A DNA stretch of 64,000 nucleotides. Origin: Myroides sp. NP-2. Its GTDB lineage: Bacteria > Bacteroidota > Bacteroidia > Flavobacteriales > Flavobacteriaceae. The stretch spans positions 1 through 64,000 of the forward strand of contig NZ_JACHTD010000005.1 in the NCBI RefSeq assembly GCF_014145665.1, read 5' to 3'. Below, one piece after another: positions 52,453-62,187 of this stretch (positions within the stretch are counted from its first letter, which is position 1; every line of letters starts with the position of its first letter). The notes beneath the pieces are model-generated. The model saw only the letters and a program-made list of their open reading frames with translations. It was not told the DNA's origin and searched no databases. The position numbers were made by a program, and so were the translations under genes.

Positions 52453-53271
52453 TTAAAAAAAGCGTTTGATTACGTGGAAAATTTGGAGGACTTCTTCGAG
52501 GGGATATTCCATAACCCCATAGTTGACATTGCGACTTGACAATTGCAACAACCCTGTATTCTCACTGTAATTCGTAATATCTTTATGTAAAATATGATCC
52601 TTTGTCACTAGGATAAATCCATACTTCGTTGGCTTAAATCCCCCTTGCCACAAATCTTTATTGATCTCTCTAGCGAGTACTTCTGCTCCATCTGGAGTGT
52701 CTTCAATATTACCTCCATTCATGGTATCTCCACTAATCTCAAAGGCTTGATAGTAGCCCAACTCAAAATAATCAATGCTAAAATCTACACTAGCAAAGTG
52801 TGATCGCAACGCAGTGGCATCCGAAAAACTGCTGATATAGGTGTTATGAGAGGAAAACGGGACTTTAAAAACTTCAATGTTCATTTTACCTCCTTGGTAA
52901 AACACAAAAGTATTGCCGCGTTTGTTGTATAAAAATTCGGGAATTTCACTTTTTGAACAATAGGTGGCATCGTTTTCCATCAGTAAATTAATCCCTCTGA
53001 AATGCCCCTTGAGCACCTCTTCCTGCACAATTTTTGGCTGAGATAGAAACAAACTCCCTTCCCCGTTGAGCAACCACTTACGATTTAATATGGGAGCAAA
53101 AGTCACAAGCCTATTGATAAAACTTGTGCTAATATTTACTCTTCCGTTGATGATCTGAGAAAATGAAGACTTTTTATACCCTAATTTATGAGCTAAATCG
53201 GTATGGTTTTTAGCCAATCCTTCAAAAACCAACCATTTGATTGCTTCATTGATACGCTGAATTTTATCCAT
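52453..53271 (-). CDS. XRE/CI-like repressor with S24-type C-terminal domain
   Basis: A 272-residue regulator. The N-terminal helix-turn-helix (HTDLAHKLGYKKSSFSQIINGR, about 22-43, in two blocks HTDLAHKLGYKKSSF and SQIINGRVNIS) is of the Cro/CI type. The C-terminal half resembles the S24 autoprotease fold of phage repressors and LexA: FEISGDTMNGGNIEDTPDG near residue 183, with Thr where active S24 proteins have the nucleophile Ser (usually GDSM), so self-cleavage is doubtful. It is divergent from the 508-residue unknown gene, with 206 bases between their starts. No phage structural genes are nearby. Confidence 0.85.
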   Translation of the reverse strand: MDKIQRINEAIKWLVFEGLAKNHTDLAHKLGYKKSSFSQIINGRVNISTSFINRLVTFAPILNRKWLLNGEGSLFLSQPKIVQEEVLKGHFRGINLLMENDATYCSKSEIPEFLYNKRGNTFVFYQGGKMNIEVFKVPFSSHNTYISSFSDATALRSHFASVDFSIDYFELGYYQAFEISGDTMNGGNIEDTPDGAEVLAREINKDLWQGGFKPTKYGFILVTKDHILHKDITNYSENTGLLQLSSRNVNYGVMEYPLEEVLQIFHVIKRFF

Positions 53272-53477
53272 ATATAAAGAATTTAATAAAAATATACGAA
53301 CTGTATATGTAATAATTTAGGAAAACCAAAAACATTGTTCGTAACTTTGTTTTTATATCTAAAAGACAAAAATAAATAAAAAACAACAAAGAATACACAT
53401 TATAAGTACCAATTACGCAATAAAATCAAAATTTACTTATAAATATTAAAATTTCAAATATTTTAAAATTCGTTATT

Positions 53478-55004
53478 ATGAAGTCAAATCTACATTTTCA
53501 ATCAGCCCTCGTATTTTCCTCCGATTTACTACAAAAAGTGAACAATTGCATCAGTGAAAATCACTGTTACACGATTTGGTTTGGTCCTATTTGGGATTCG
53601 AAACAGCTACATGCCCTTTGGATGTATGTTCCCAATAAAACAAAAGCAGGCATTCACTTTCCGCCCGCTTATGTCAATACGCTTTACAAAGCGCACAACG
53701 TTTTGATTGTTCTACTCGATGAACAAGATCTAAACGTCCATCGCACTATGGGGAATACCCTATTCAAAACAAGTCTATCTCAAGATCGCCTACTTTATCA
53801 GTGTCAAGACCGCCCTTTTCCGCCTCTGTTATTTCATCCTATGGATTCGTTTATTGGGCTTTATCGCGAAAAACAAGCCTTGTTAACGTCCTACTGTCAG
53901 GATTTTGTGGCTTCTAAAATAAATGGGAGCACACTCGCTTATTTCAAAGCACTAGAGTACAACTTTGAAGTATTAGAACTCCTGCTAATTGGGGTGAAAA
54001 ATACAGCGGATACCTTTACTAAACGCCTGCTACTCCTCGAGCGAATCCTCCCCCAAATGCAAACGCTTTTTGTAAAGCGCCACAGTCAAACCTATTATCT
54101 CTTAGAGGATTTGACCTTACTCAGTCAGGCTACTCAGGACATGACCTGGGGTTCTGCTCTAAAAAAAGTACAGAAAAAACTACAGCAAATTGTAGAAGAG
54201 GTTCTCGCTGAAATCGATCGAAAAACAGCCTTGGTCACTCCCAAAAAAAGCAGTAAAAAGAAACAGAACGACTCCTTTAAATACAAAGAAAAGCTACTGC
54301 CTCTTCTCGATACTCATGAAGTTGAAGAGATTTATCAGTTCCACCAAACGCTATACATTCATCAGAATAAACAAGTGAAGCACTATTACTTGCTTGCTAT
54401 AACGCATAAAAAACCTTCCAAAGCGCTGTATCAGTGCATCAAAGAAGTGGCAAGGAAAGATGAAGGGGTTCACTTTACGATTCTTGCTCATACGCGTTGC
54501 TATATACAGGATAACGTTGATTTTTTCGCCTCTTTTTTTAAAGGAATACTAAAATCCAAAAACCGCGTGTATTCCAACGGATATTACCCTCAAATTCACT
54601 GGCATAAAAGTACCGTAATCGGCAATAAATTAGCTGCTTTTAAGCAAAAGATCCTCACAGATAAAACCTATGCCCTCCTATCACCGGATTGGGCAAGCTC
54701 AACGAGTGAAACCTTTATCAGCACCTCTCAGTTACACAAATACTTCGTGCTAAAGTTTCAGCTGTATATCTTACATCACCTGCGTTATTTACCAAAAACC
54801 AAACACCTAACTACGTTGTTGCACTTGGCACTTTATGCACAAAACAAAGAAGCCGCCACCCTACACCTACAGTTCAAGCAGCTGTATCCATTGCTATTTG
54901 ATTATACAGCGGATCACAAGGAAGAAAAAAAATACAATTTGGTACTCGATCAAAACACCGCAAAACAACTACAACAATTCTTTACCACCCTCGAAGTGCA
55001 TTGA
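53478..55004 (+). CDS. Unrecognised 508-residue protein (possibly nucleotidyltransferase/HEPN-like)
   Basis: A cytoplasmic protein without signal peptide or membrane segments. The first half contains ENHCYTIWFGPIWDSKQLHALW and a helical region to about residue 245. A lysine-rich linker follows (PKKSSKKKQ, about 255-263). The second half has a strand-rich block (HYYLLAITHKKPSK, VHFTILAHTRCYIQDN, VDFFASFFKGILKSKNRVYSNG) that weakly recalls minimal nucleotidyltransferase domains, then a helical tail (about 415-505) that might be HEPN-like. These resemblances are tentative. The divergent CI-like repressor may control it, the usual layout for toxins or defence genes. A terminator follows at 55058-55081. 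Confidence 0.55.
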   Translation: MKSNLHFQSALVFSSDLLQKVNNCISENHCYTIWFGPIWDSKQLHALWMYVPNKTKAGIHFPPAYVNTLYKAHNVLIVLLDEQDLNVHRTMGNTLFKTSLSQDRLLYQCQDRPFPPLLFHPMDSFIGLYREKQALLTSYCQDFVASKINGSTLAYFKALEYNFEVLELLLIGVKNTADTFTKRLLLLERILPQMQTLFVKRHSQTYYLLEDLTLLSQATQDMTWGSALKKVQKKLQQIVEEVLAEIDRKTALVTPKKSSKKKQNDSFKYKEKLLPLLDTHEVEEIYQFHQTLYIHQNKQVKHYYLLAITHKKPSKALYQCIKEVARKDEGVHFTILAHTRCYIQDNVDFFASFFKGILKSKNRVYSNGYYPQIHWHKSTVIGNKLAAFKQKILTDKTYALLSPDWASSTSETFISTSQLHKYFVLKFQLYILHHLRYLPKTKHLTTLLHLALYAQNKEAATLHLQFKQLYPLLFDYTADHKEEKKYNLVLDQNTAKQLQQFFTTLEVH

Positions 55005-55057
55005 CTAGAAATAGTGCAAAATTCTACGCTTATCCCCATCCATTTCGTCTGTCTTCT

Positions 55058-55081
55058 AAAAGGAGCCTATAAGCTCCTTTT
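55058..55081 (+). terminator. Terminator after the 508-residue gene
   Basis: AAAAGGAGC (55058-55066) pairs with GCTCCTTTT (55073-55081) around a 6-base loop, followed by CTTTATG. It lies about 55 bases past the stop codon. Confidence 0.75.
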
Positions 55082-55168
55082 CTTTATGCTCGATTTTTTC
55101 TTTTCGCTTTACCGTAGGAAACAGAAAGGAAATATAACGATGTTCTTCCCCTTGAGCGGTTGAACGCC

Positions 55169-56137
55169 CTATAGGGGGATGTATATTTTTTGCATTATTT
55201 CTGCATATTCTTTTTGGGCCTCACTGCCAAAAGTAATTCCTCCACCGCTCTTGTAGTACAACTGCTGTCCTTGTTGTTCAATAAAGCGGATCATAACAGC
55301 TGTATCCAGAGCATCTCCCGTGAACAATCCACAAACACCCGTATAATAATTACGGGCATATCCTTCTACCTCCTCGATAATTTGAACTGTTTTCTCTTTG
55401 GGAGATCCCGTGATAGATCCTGCAGGCAACAACTCGCTGAGTATATGACCCAGCCTGTCCTGCCACCCTTGTTGAAGATCCCCGCTAATTTGTGAGCTCA
55501 TTTGCCACAACTCTCCTTTAGATGTCTTTAATTTATCGAGGTAGCGAAAGCGATCAACCTGTACCTTTTTAGCTACTCGGTTTAAATCGTTGCGAATGAG
55601 ATCGACAATAGTATAGTGCTCTGCCGTTTCCTTTTCGTCTTGTAGCAGCTGCTCTTCAGCTTGAGGAAGTGAAGCGTCAATCGTGCCCTTCATCGGGAAG
55701 GAATATATTCGATTTTCTTTAATTTGAACGAATGTTTCGGGTGAAAAACAAACCAATTGATCTTTTATCCACAATTTGTATTTTGCTTTACTCGCGTGAA
55801 AAACATCGCTTAATGTTCCTTCAAGTGTAATTGGCGTTGACACAGTTAGGTTAAGTAAATACGTATTTCCCTTTTGTATTTGATGCATCACACGGTCAAA
55901 TTTTTGCTGATAGGTAGCAAATGCAAGGGGTTGGGAGTGCAACAAAGGCTGAACTGACTCAGCAGGCTTATCGCTATTGGTTTGATTGTTAAATTGATAA
56001 CGTATTTCTTCGGCATCCAATTCATCGAGGGGAATTACTTGACCGTGTTCTCCTTTGTAATCGACAAAAAATAAAAAGGGTTTTCTTGCCTTGCCCAATT
56101 CATTCATACTCGAGATAATTGTATCTTTGATGCCCAT
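55169..56137 (-). CDS. pabB: Aminodeoxychorismate synthase component I
   Basis: A 322-residue chorismate-binding enzyme making 4-amino-4-deoxychorismate for folate synthesis, with ammonia from the PabA subunit. The motif FPMKGT (PIKGT class, the Lys typical of PabB rather than TrpE) is near residue 172. HYTIVDLIRNDLNRVAK, LPAGSITGSPKEKTVQII and YYTGVCGLF complete the active site. The start at 56137 (MGIKDTIISSMNELGK) is chosen because the longer frame to 56185 would run into the divergent pabA start. It is a short, single-domain form lacking the N-terminal part of longer PabB proteins. It diverges from pabA, with 39 bases between the starts. Confidence 0.92.
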   Translation of the reverse strand: MGIKDTIISSMNELGKARKPFLFFVDYKGEHGQVIPLDELDAEEIRYQFNNQTNSDKPAESVQPLLHSQPLAFATYQQKFDRVMHQIQKGNTYLLNLTVSTPITLEGTLSDVFHASKAKYKLWIKDQLVCFSPETFVQIKENRIYSFPMKGTIDASLPQAEEQLLQDEKETAEHYTIVDLIRNDLNRVAKKVQVDRFRYLDKLKTSKGELWQMSSQISGDLQQGWQDRLGHILSELLPAGSITGSPKEKTVQIIEEVEGYARNYYTGVCGLFTGDALDTAVMIRFIEQQGQQLYYKSGGGITFGSEAQKEYAEIMQKIYIPL

Positions 56138-56176
56138 GTTTAATGCTAAAGTGAAGGCCAAAAATACAAATTGTTT

Positions 56177-56755
56177 ATGAGCCAAAAGAAGGAAATTATA
56201 ATTATCGACAATCGGGATTCATTTACCTACAATTTGTATCAACTATTTGATGAACACCCACTTTGTTCGGTTACTGTGGTTTATAGTGATCAGGTCAAGC
56301 TCGACGATTTAGCGCGCTACGATCAATTGGTGCTATCTCCTGGTCCCGATGTGCCACGAGCCTATCCAATTTTATTCGATATTTTGGCGCGTTATGAAGA
56401 TCATAAACCCATTTTAGGGGTGTGTTTGGGACATCAGGCTATTGGCGAATATTACGGGGCAACCCTCTACAATGTGGAACAAGTATTTCACGGTCAGGCA
56501 CGTTCATTAGAGCTGGTTACCCCTGATCTACTCTTTCAAAACATAGCTGACAAAACCCAAGTCGGATTATACCACTCCTGGGCACTAGCACAGTGCGATT
56601 TTCCGAAAGAACTTTTGATTACCGCAGTAAGTAGCGATAATGTGCTGATGGCATTCAGACATCAAACCAAAAATATCAGGGGAATTCAATTTCACCCTGA
56701 GTCTTATATCACCACAGCAGGAAGGCAAATGATCGCCAACTGGATTGAACAATAA
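56177..56755 (+). CDS. pabA: Aminodeoxychorismate synthase glutaminase subunit
   Basis: A 192-residue class I glutamine amidotransferase. The nucleophile is in ILGVCLGHQAIGEYYG (Cys about 80), the GxG oxyanion region in LVLSPGPDVPRAYPI (about 53-67), and the catalytic His-Glu in GIQFHPESYIT (about 173-183). It supplies ammonia to PabB encoded divergently; PabA and TrpG types cannot be told apart by sequence alone, but the neighbour settles it. The ATG at 56177 is preferred over a TTG at 56171. Confidence 0.92.
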   Translation: MSQKKEIIIIDNRDSFTYNLYQLFDEHPLCSVTVVYSDQVKLDDLARYDQLVLSPGPDVPRAYPILFDILARYEDHKPILGVCLGHQAIGEYYGATLYNVEQVFHGQARSLELVTPDLLFQNIADKTQVGLYHSWALAQCDFPKELLITAVSSDNVLMAFRHQTKNIRGIQFHPESYITTAGRQMIANWIEQ

Positions 56756-56900
56756 ACTAACTACTTCCCTTATTTAAACGTTCGAAAACGCAATACAATG
56801 CACTTCATTTTGGCTCACAATCATAAATGTTATGCCAAAATATTGTGAAGCTAAATGTAAAATGGTACATTCATTTTTTAAATAGAAACGCAATTTTTAC

Positions 56901-58310
56901 ATGGAAGCAGGAATAATACAAGACCCAAAAGTCCAAAAATATCTCCCCTATCTCGGTGCTTTAGCCATATTTATGCAGGCATTAGATGGGACAATCCTCA
57001 ATACAGGTCTTCCTTCAATTGCCAAAAGCTTAGGTGAATCTCCCTTGGAGATGCAGAGTATCATTGTATCTTATACCTTGACGGTTGCATTGCTAATTCC
57101 GTTGAGTGGTTGGTTAGCCGATCGCTATGGTACCAAGCGCATTTTTATTCTTGCCGTGGCACTATTTTCTTTAGGTTCTCTCTTTTGCGCCTTATCTAAT
57201 ACTTTAAATGAATTGATTTTTGCCCGTATATTTCAAGCAATTGGAGGTTCAATGATGGTGCCTGTTGCGCGTTTAACCTTGCTTTACGCCTACCCCAAAG
57301 ATCAACTGCTCAAGATTATCAATTTCATTACGATCCCCGCCTTAATCGGTCCTATGTTAGGTCCTACTGCTGGAGGTTTTCTCGTGGAAAAATTGTCTTG
57401 GCACTGGATCTTCCTCATCAATTTACCCGTTGGTATTATTGCTATTTTGATGGCTCGAAGGATTATCCCCAATTTTACCAATAAGGTGGAGCGCTTCGAC
57501 CTCATTGGTTGGATCTTATTTAGCGGTGGCCTAACTATGCTTACCTTGGTTATTGAACGATGGAATTCTCCTCGCCTTGGGCCAATTCAACTGATCGTCC
57601 TCTTTGTGCTCGCCCTGCTGCTAATCGTTGCCTATATCTGGTATGCCAAAAAGTGTACGCATCCTTTAATCAAGCTCGACTTGTTTAAAATTAAAACGTT
57701 GAATATTGGGCTTATCGGAAATCTAGTAACGCGTTTTGGTATCGGTGGTATGCCGCTGATGATTCCTCTGCTCTTGCAACTTGGCTTTGGCTACTCTGCT
57801 TTTTACGCAGGGTTAATGATGATTCCTCAAGCTTTATCTAACTTGATATCGAGGAATTTTGTCGTGCCCATTGTCAAGCGCTTTGGCTACAAAAAGACGT
57901 TGGTATTCAACACCATTGCCACGGGAATCCTCATCAGCCTATTTTTCTTTGTCAATGAACATACGCCTTTTTTCATTATCATCCTCTTGATGATCTGCAA
58001 CGGAGCCTTTAATGCGGTACAATTCACCTCTATGAATACCATCTCCTTGGCAGATCTAGATCACACTACCTCTAGTGATGCCAATAGCTTACTTTCTGTA
58101 ACACAGCAATTAGCCATCAGTTTGGGTATTTCCATCTCAGCTATGTTCTTGCAACTCTTCCGAAATAGTGCTCTTGATACCCCTGAGCATCCAACAGCCG
58201 TATTCAATTATACGTTTTTGGTCATGGGCGCATTAACGATCTTATCGAGTGTTGTATTTATGAAACTCAATAAAAATGACGGGGCAAGTTTATCGGGACC
58301 CCAAGAATGA
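56901..58310 (+). CDS. DHA2 family MFS drug exporter
   Basis: A 469-residue transporter with about 14 helices. Diagnostic for EmrB/QacA (DHA2): motif D1 QALDGTILNTGLPSIAKSL in TM1 (Asp and Asn on the proton path), motif A WLADRYGTKRIF (about 72-83), and motif C-like PALIGPMLGPTAGGFLVEKL in TM5. It has no linked adaptor gene, so it probably exports into the periplasm. Substrate unknown. A stem-loop terminator follows at 58326-58352. Confidence 0.92.
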   Translation: MEAGIIQDPKVQKYLPYLGALAIFMQALDGTILNTGLPSIAKSLGESPLEMQSIIVSYTLTVALLIPLSGWLADRYGTKRIFILAVALFSLGSLFCALSNTLNELIFARIFQAIGGSMMVPVARLTLLYAYPKDQLLKIINFITIPALIGPMLGPTAGGFLVEKLSWHWIFLINLPVGIIAILMARRIIPNFTNKVERFDLIGWILFSGGLTMLTLVIERWNSPRLGPIQLIVLFVLALLLIVAYIWYAKKCTHPLIKLDLFKIKTLNIGLIGNLVTRFGIGGMPLMIPLLLQLGFGYSAFYAGLMMIPQALSNLISRNFVVPIVKRFGYKKTLVFNTIATGILISLFFFVNEHTPFFIIILLMICNGAFNAVQFTSMNTISLADLDHTTSSDANSLLSVTQQLAISLGISISAMFLQLFRNSALDTPEHPTAVFNYTFLVMGALTILSSVVFMKLNKNDGASLSGPQE

Positions 58311-58325
58311 ACTGGGTCAAAAAAT

Positions 58326-58352
58326 AAACCTCAAGCCAAGGGCTTGAGGTTT
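58326..58352. terminator. Hairpin between convergent genes
   Basis: AAACCTCAAGCC (58326-58337) pairs perfectly with GGCTTGAGGTTT (58341-58352) across a three-base loop. The T tract is short on both sides, but the stem is strong; it would end transcription of the exporter and of the antiporter gene. Confidence 0.75.
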
Positions 58353-58386
58353 CAGCAAATTAATATAAAACAACATAACTAATTAG

Positions 58387-60654
58387 TTATAAGGATTGCA
58401 TCAGAAGCATAGAAGGCGCGTGATTTAACCAGATACTTCTCGTTTCAACCAACTTCTTCCAACTGTCTAAAGTGATGAGCATCAAATCAAATTCTTCAAT
58501 AAATTCCTTAGATACCACCTTACTGCTTACAATGCGAATATGATTGGGCTTGTATTGTTCAATTAGCCTTATGTTTTCTTTAAATTCAGTGTGGTTCTCC
58601 AACTCCCCTGTAGCATCTAAAATGGACACTTGCACTTCATTATTGCGAATCATTTTTTGTGCATAGGACAACAATTTTAAATCTCCTTTGCTAAAAATAG
58701 GCAAGAATACGTGATCCATTTTTTCAAAATCTTTGTTGATTAAGATTCCCAATGGCACTTTAGTTCGGTTCATGATCTGTTGCGTACGGGCGTTAAACCA
58801 CGAATTTTCAAACAATTTCTCCCGTCCTGTTACCTTGTTCAACAACACATCGGGATTTATTATTCGCGTGGTAAACCCCAAAATATTTCCGAGTACTGAA
58901 CCGCGGTATATCGAATATCCCATTTCAATCAACAGTAAATCACAGGTTTCTTGATGTACCAGGTTTACCACATCACTTTCAATGTCGTTGGACACTTTGT
59001 AATACGTTTGTACTTCTTGGTCCATTTCGGTGGACTGCTCTTGTACCGCCTCAAAGATGTCTTCCTCGTAATCTTGGGTATTAAACGAGTTGAGTTCCTC
59101 ACTATCAATCATATGCATCGCAGTAATACGTGTATCTGCACTAGATTTTCCCGTGAAGGCATTGGCTAGCTTCATCAATGGCGCCAAACTCAACTTATTT
59201 TCAAAGAACAAAAACACTTGGTATTTTCCTATCACCACGCCTTTGTGTTGAGGCTCATCGCCTAATGGTCCAAACACTTTGGCAATTAGATCCAAAAGAG
59301 GACCTGTCATAAAGGTGGTTGCTAGTGCCATAATGACCATCATAGCAAATACTTCGCCAGTCATTACGCCTAAGTCAAACCCTATATTTAGCACAATCAG
59401 CTCCATTAAACCACGGGTATTCATCAAGGCGCCAATGGTCAAACTATCCCGCCAATTTATGCCGACAAACTTTGCCGTGATCGCGCTACCGACAAACTTT
59501 CCTACAGTGGCAACTAAAATGATTAAACCAGTAATTTTCCACAAATACGGTTCGTTGAGCAATCCAATCTCTGTGCGCAATCCTGTATAGACGAAGAATA
59601 AGGGCAAGAATAGTACAACAGCAACATCTTCTACTTTTTCGATAAATATGGTTCTAAATTTCATATTATCAGGCATGATGGCTCCCGTCATAAAAGCACC
59701 GAATAAAGCGTGAATCCCAATTACTTCTGTACAATAAGCAGAAATAATTAAAGTCAGCAAAAAGATAGCTACGGTTCCCTTGGTCAGTATTTTACTACTT
59801 CCTTGATATTTTGCAATGCGCGCCAAGAAAGGACGAACGAGCTTAAGCATCACAATTACGTATATAATAGCCAGTCCGATGATATAAAGTGAACTTACAA
59901 AACTACCTGCTTGTACAATCGCAATGACAGCGGCCAAAATACACCAAGCAGTAATATCATCTGCTGCAGCACAGGTAATAACAATCGTGCCTATTTTGGT
60001 CTTTTGTAGGCCTCGTTCTTGTACAATACGCGCCAGTACGGGAAAGGCGGTAATACTCATGGAGATACCTAGAAATAAGCCAAAGGAGAGAAAGTCTATA
60101 CCGTCAGGAGCAAAAGATTCGAAAATGTAGTAGGCTAAAGCCATTCCCAAGGCAAAGGGGATGACAATACTTGCGTGACTAATTAAAACTGCATCATGCG
60201 CTTTGTTTTTGAGTATTTTGAGGTCTAGTTCCATTCCGATGACAAACATGAAGAGAATTAAACCGATCTGGCTTAAAAAGCTCAAATTACCCAACGACTG
60301 AACGGGGAACATCACCTCGGAAAACTCCGGAAAATACGTTCCTACTAGAGAGGGTCCTAAGGCAATACCAGCGATAATTTCACCAATCACAGCTGGTTGT
60401 CCAATTTTTTTACAAATCCATCCAAAAATACGCGCCACCAATACAATGGTCACAATTTGTGCTAAAAGTAAGGCTAACGGGCTTTCAAGGTTGTGAACTA
60501 AGGTTTTTATAAAGTTTTCCCAGGCTGTACTTTCGGAAACAATCGCTTTTGTACCTACTTCTAATTTTGATCCTTGGGTGACAACCCAATAAATTAGTGC
60601 CGTACATCCACCGATAATAGCGACATAAAGGAGGGAATTCCTATATTTTGACAT
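58387..60654 (-). CDS. CPA2 cation:proton antiporter with C-terminal USP-like domain
   Basis: A 755-residue KefB-like monovalent cation/proton antiporter. The N-terminal part has one extra helix, then the roughly 12-helix Na+/H+ exchanger fold (about 60-465) with PAVIGEIIAGIALGPSLVG, SMSITAFPVLARIVQERGLQ, TCAAADDITAWCILA (paired Asp of the transport site) and GALMNTRGLMELIVLNIG. The C-terminal 270 residues (VVIGKYQVFLFFENKLSLAPLMKLAN, split as YQVFLFFENKLSLAP) resemble universal-stress-protein folds that may sense nucleotides. It likely handles K+ or Na+ for pH and osmotic homeostasis. Confidence 0.92.
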   Translation of the reverse strand: MSKYRNSLLYVAIIGGCTALIYWVVTQGSKLEVGTKAIVSESTAWENFIKTLVHNLESPLALLLAQIVTIVLVARIFGWICKKIGQPAVIGEIIAGIALGPSLVGTYFPEFSEVMFPVQSLGNLSFLSQIGLILFMFVIGMELDLKILKNKAHDAVLISHASIVIPFALGMALAYYIFESFAPDGIDFLSFGLFLGISMSITAFPVLARIVQERGLQKTKIGTIVITCAAADDITAWCILAAVIAIVQAGSFVSSLYIIGLAIIYVIVMLKLVRPFLARIAKYQGSSKILTKGTVAIFLLTLIISAYCTEVIGIHALFGAFMTGAIMPDNMKFRTIFIEKVEDVAVVLFLPLFFVYTGLRTEIGLLNEPYLWKITGLIILVATVGKFVGSAITAKFVGINWRDSLTIGALMNTRGLMELIVLNIGFDLGVMTGEVFAMMVIMALATTFMTGPLLDLIAKVFGPLGDEPQHKGVVIGKYQVFLFFENKLSLAPLMKLANAFTGKSSADTRITAMHMIDSEELNSFNTQDYEEDIFEAVQEQSTEMDQEVQTYYKVSNDIESDVVNLVHQETCDLLLIEMGYSIYRGSVLGNILGFTTRIINPDVLLNKVTGREKLFENSWFNARTQQIMNRTKVPLGILINKDFEKMDHVFLPIFSKGDLKLLSYAQKMIRNNEVQVSILDATGELENHTEFKENIRLIEQYKPNHIRIVSSKVVSKEFIEEFDLMLITLDSWKKLVETRSIWLNHAPSMLLMQSL

Positions 60655-60770
60655 AATGGTTGAGGTTTATTATTTCGAAGACAAAAGTCTACATAGTATA
60701 AACATCAAACCTCTCTACTGGGTTGAAAACAAGCTTTCTTGTAATGAAACGCTAAATTCTTGTAATGAAA

Positions 60771-61481
60771 TTAAATCTTGTCCAAGAAATCGGTCTTAAA
60801 GGTCACCCCTAAGGTGAGTTCGAGCGGTTTTCCTTGCTCGGTTAAAAGCTGGGTGGTAATGAGATCATGCCCAAAGAAACGCACAATTTTAAGGGCAATA
60901 ATTTCGCGTTTATTAATGCGACAAAACTTGGCTGCGGGTAAAACTTCCACCAGTTTATCCAGGGATATATTCTTTGCAATTAGCTGTTGATCTCCCTCGA
61001 GAAAGATCTCCTTATCACGTCCATCACTTTCACAGGTCTTGATATAAAGAATATCCTCAAATTGCAAGATAGCCTTACCCTTGTTAGAATTAATCGTTAA
61101 AGACGCATTGAATTCCACAGGTTTCAACTGACGCATAGCCTTTTGTACTGCACGCTGTAGACGCTCCTTCTTAATGGGCTTGGCGATATAGTCAATGGCG
61201 TCTACCTCAAAGGCTTCCAAGGCATATTCCTTATAAGCAGTGACAAAAATCACCCCTTTATTGGTCAATAGTTGAGCCACACTTAACCCGTCCATCCCCG
61301 GCATATTAATATCGAGAATAGCCACATCAAAATCTAAAGTAGGAGCTTCTTCTACAAAAGAAACAGGATCATCAAACACTTTAACAACCTCTATCTCAGC
61401 AATTTGCTCACATAGCATCTTTAAGTATTTCAGTCCTAATAACTCATCATCTAAGAGTATACATTTTAGTTTTGAATTCAT
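60771..61481 (-). CDS. LytTR-type response regulator
   Basis: A 236-residue regulator. Receiver domain: CILLDDELLGLKYL, phospho-acceptor Asp in VAILDINMPGMDGLSV (about residue 55), IFVTAYKEYALEAF and DYIAKPIKKERL (switch Lys about 102). LytTR DNA-binding domain from about 130: INSNKGKAILQFEDILYIK, KTCESDGRDKEI, FCRINKREIIAL. Its start overlaps the end of the cognate kinase gene by 35 bases, so the two are cotranslated as a two-component pair. Targets unknown. Confidence 0.95.
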   Translation of the reverse strand: MNSKLKCILLDDELLGLKYLKMLCEQIAEIEVVKVFDDPVSFVEEAPTLDFDVAILDINMPGMDGLSVAQLLTNKGVIFVTAYKEYALEAFEVDAIDYIAKPIKKERLQRAVQKAMRQLKPVEFNASLTINSNKGKAILQFEDILYIKTCESDGRDKEIFLEGDQQLIAKNISLDKLVEVLPAAKFCRINKREIIALKIVRFFGHDLITTQLLTEQGKPLELTLGVTFKTDFLDKI

Positions 61482-62187
61482 TCAAATTAATTTTTAGATG
61501 CATAGAATGCACTTGGTCATCTTCTGATTTTTCTAATTTATAGTATGGACCATATATCAAATGTAGGCGTTCGCGCAAGGCGGAAAGTCCATACCCTCCT
61601 TTTTCTTTTCGCAGTGATCCTTTGGAGGATTTCTTATTGGAAACCACTAAATCAAACTGCCCTTTTTTTAATTTAAACAAAATGGAAATAAAAGCATCAT
61701 TTCCTGTTAAATCTGCGTGTTTAAATGCGTTTTCAATAAGTTCGACACAAATTAATGGGGCAACTAAATCTTCGGTATACAGCACTTCTACTTCGCCTAT
61801 ATTTGAGCGAACATCCAAACGAAACAACGGATTGAGCTTAATCTTGTTGATGTCAATCAAACGCATTGCAAATTCGTGCTCTTCTTTGAGTGTAACGAGT
61901 TTGCGCTGGCTATCGTATAAGATATAATCCAAAACTCCCGCCATCTTATCCAGGGCGTAATACGTTTGATAAGCATGGGATTGAATGGAATTTAAAATGT
62001 TCTTAAACAAGTGTGGATCCAATCTCGATTCCAAATTTTCTAATTGTAAATACCTCAATTTGGTGTCAAATAATTCTTTTTCCTTCTCAAAAGCAACGCG
62101 TTGTTTGTTGTAATTGAGTAAAAAATACAACAGAATGCCAATCACGGCTAACAGGAGAACAATGATGAATAGATACAAATATTCCAT
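61447..62187 (-). CDS. LytS-type sensor histidine kinase
   Basis: A 246-residue His_kinase-family kinase with one N-terminal transmembrane helix (about 4-24) and essentially no periplasmic sensor. The phospho-acceptor is in ESRLDPHLFKNILNSIQSHAY (block DPHLFKNILNSIQ, about 57-69). The ATP site is in CVELIENAFKHAD (N box, about 147-159) and GGYGLSALRERLHLIYG (G box). The overlapping LytTR gene is its partner. With so little sensor sequence, the stimulus may come from the membrane or a partner protein. Confidence 0.93.
   Translation of the reverse strand: MEYLYLFIIVLLLAVIGILLYFLLNYNKQRVAFEKEKELFDTKLRYLQLENLESRLDPHLFKNILNSIQSHAYQTYYALDKMAGVLDYILYDSQRKLVTLKEEHEFAMRLIDINKIKLNPLFRLDVRSNIGEVEVLYTEDLVAPLICVELIENAFKHADLTGNDAFISILFKLKKGQFDLVVSNKKSSKGSLRKEKGGYGLSALRERLHLIYGPYYKLEKSEDDQVHSMHLKINLNEFKTKMYTLR

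Noticed and set aside
52453..53271. Prophage border, suggested by the CI-like repressor
   Set aside because: No integrase, attachment repeats or phage structural genes within the window.
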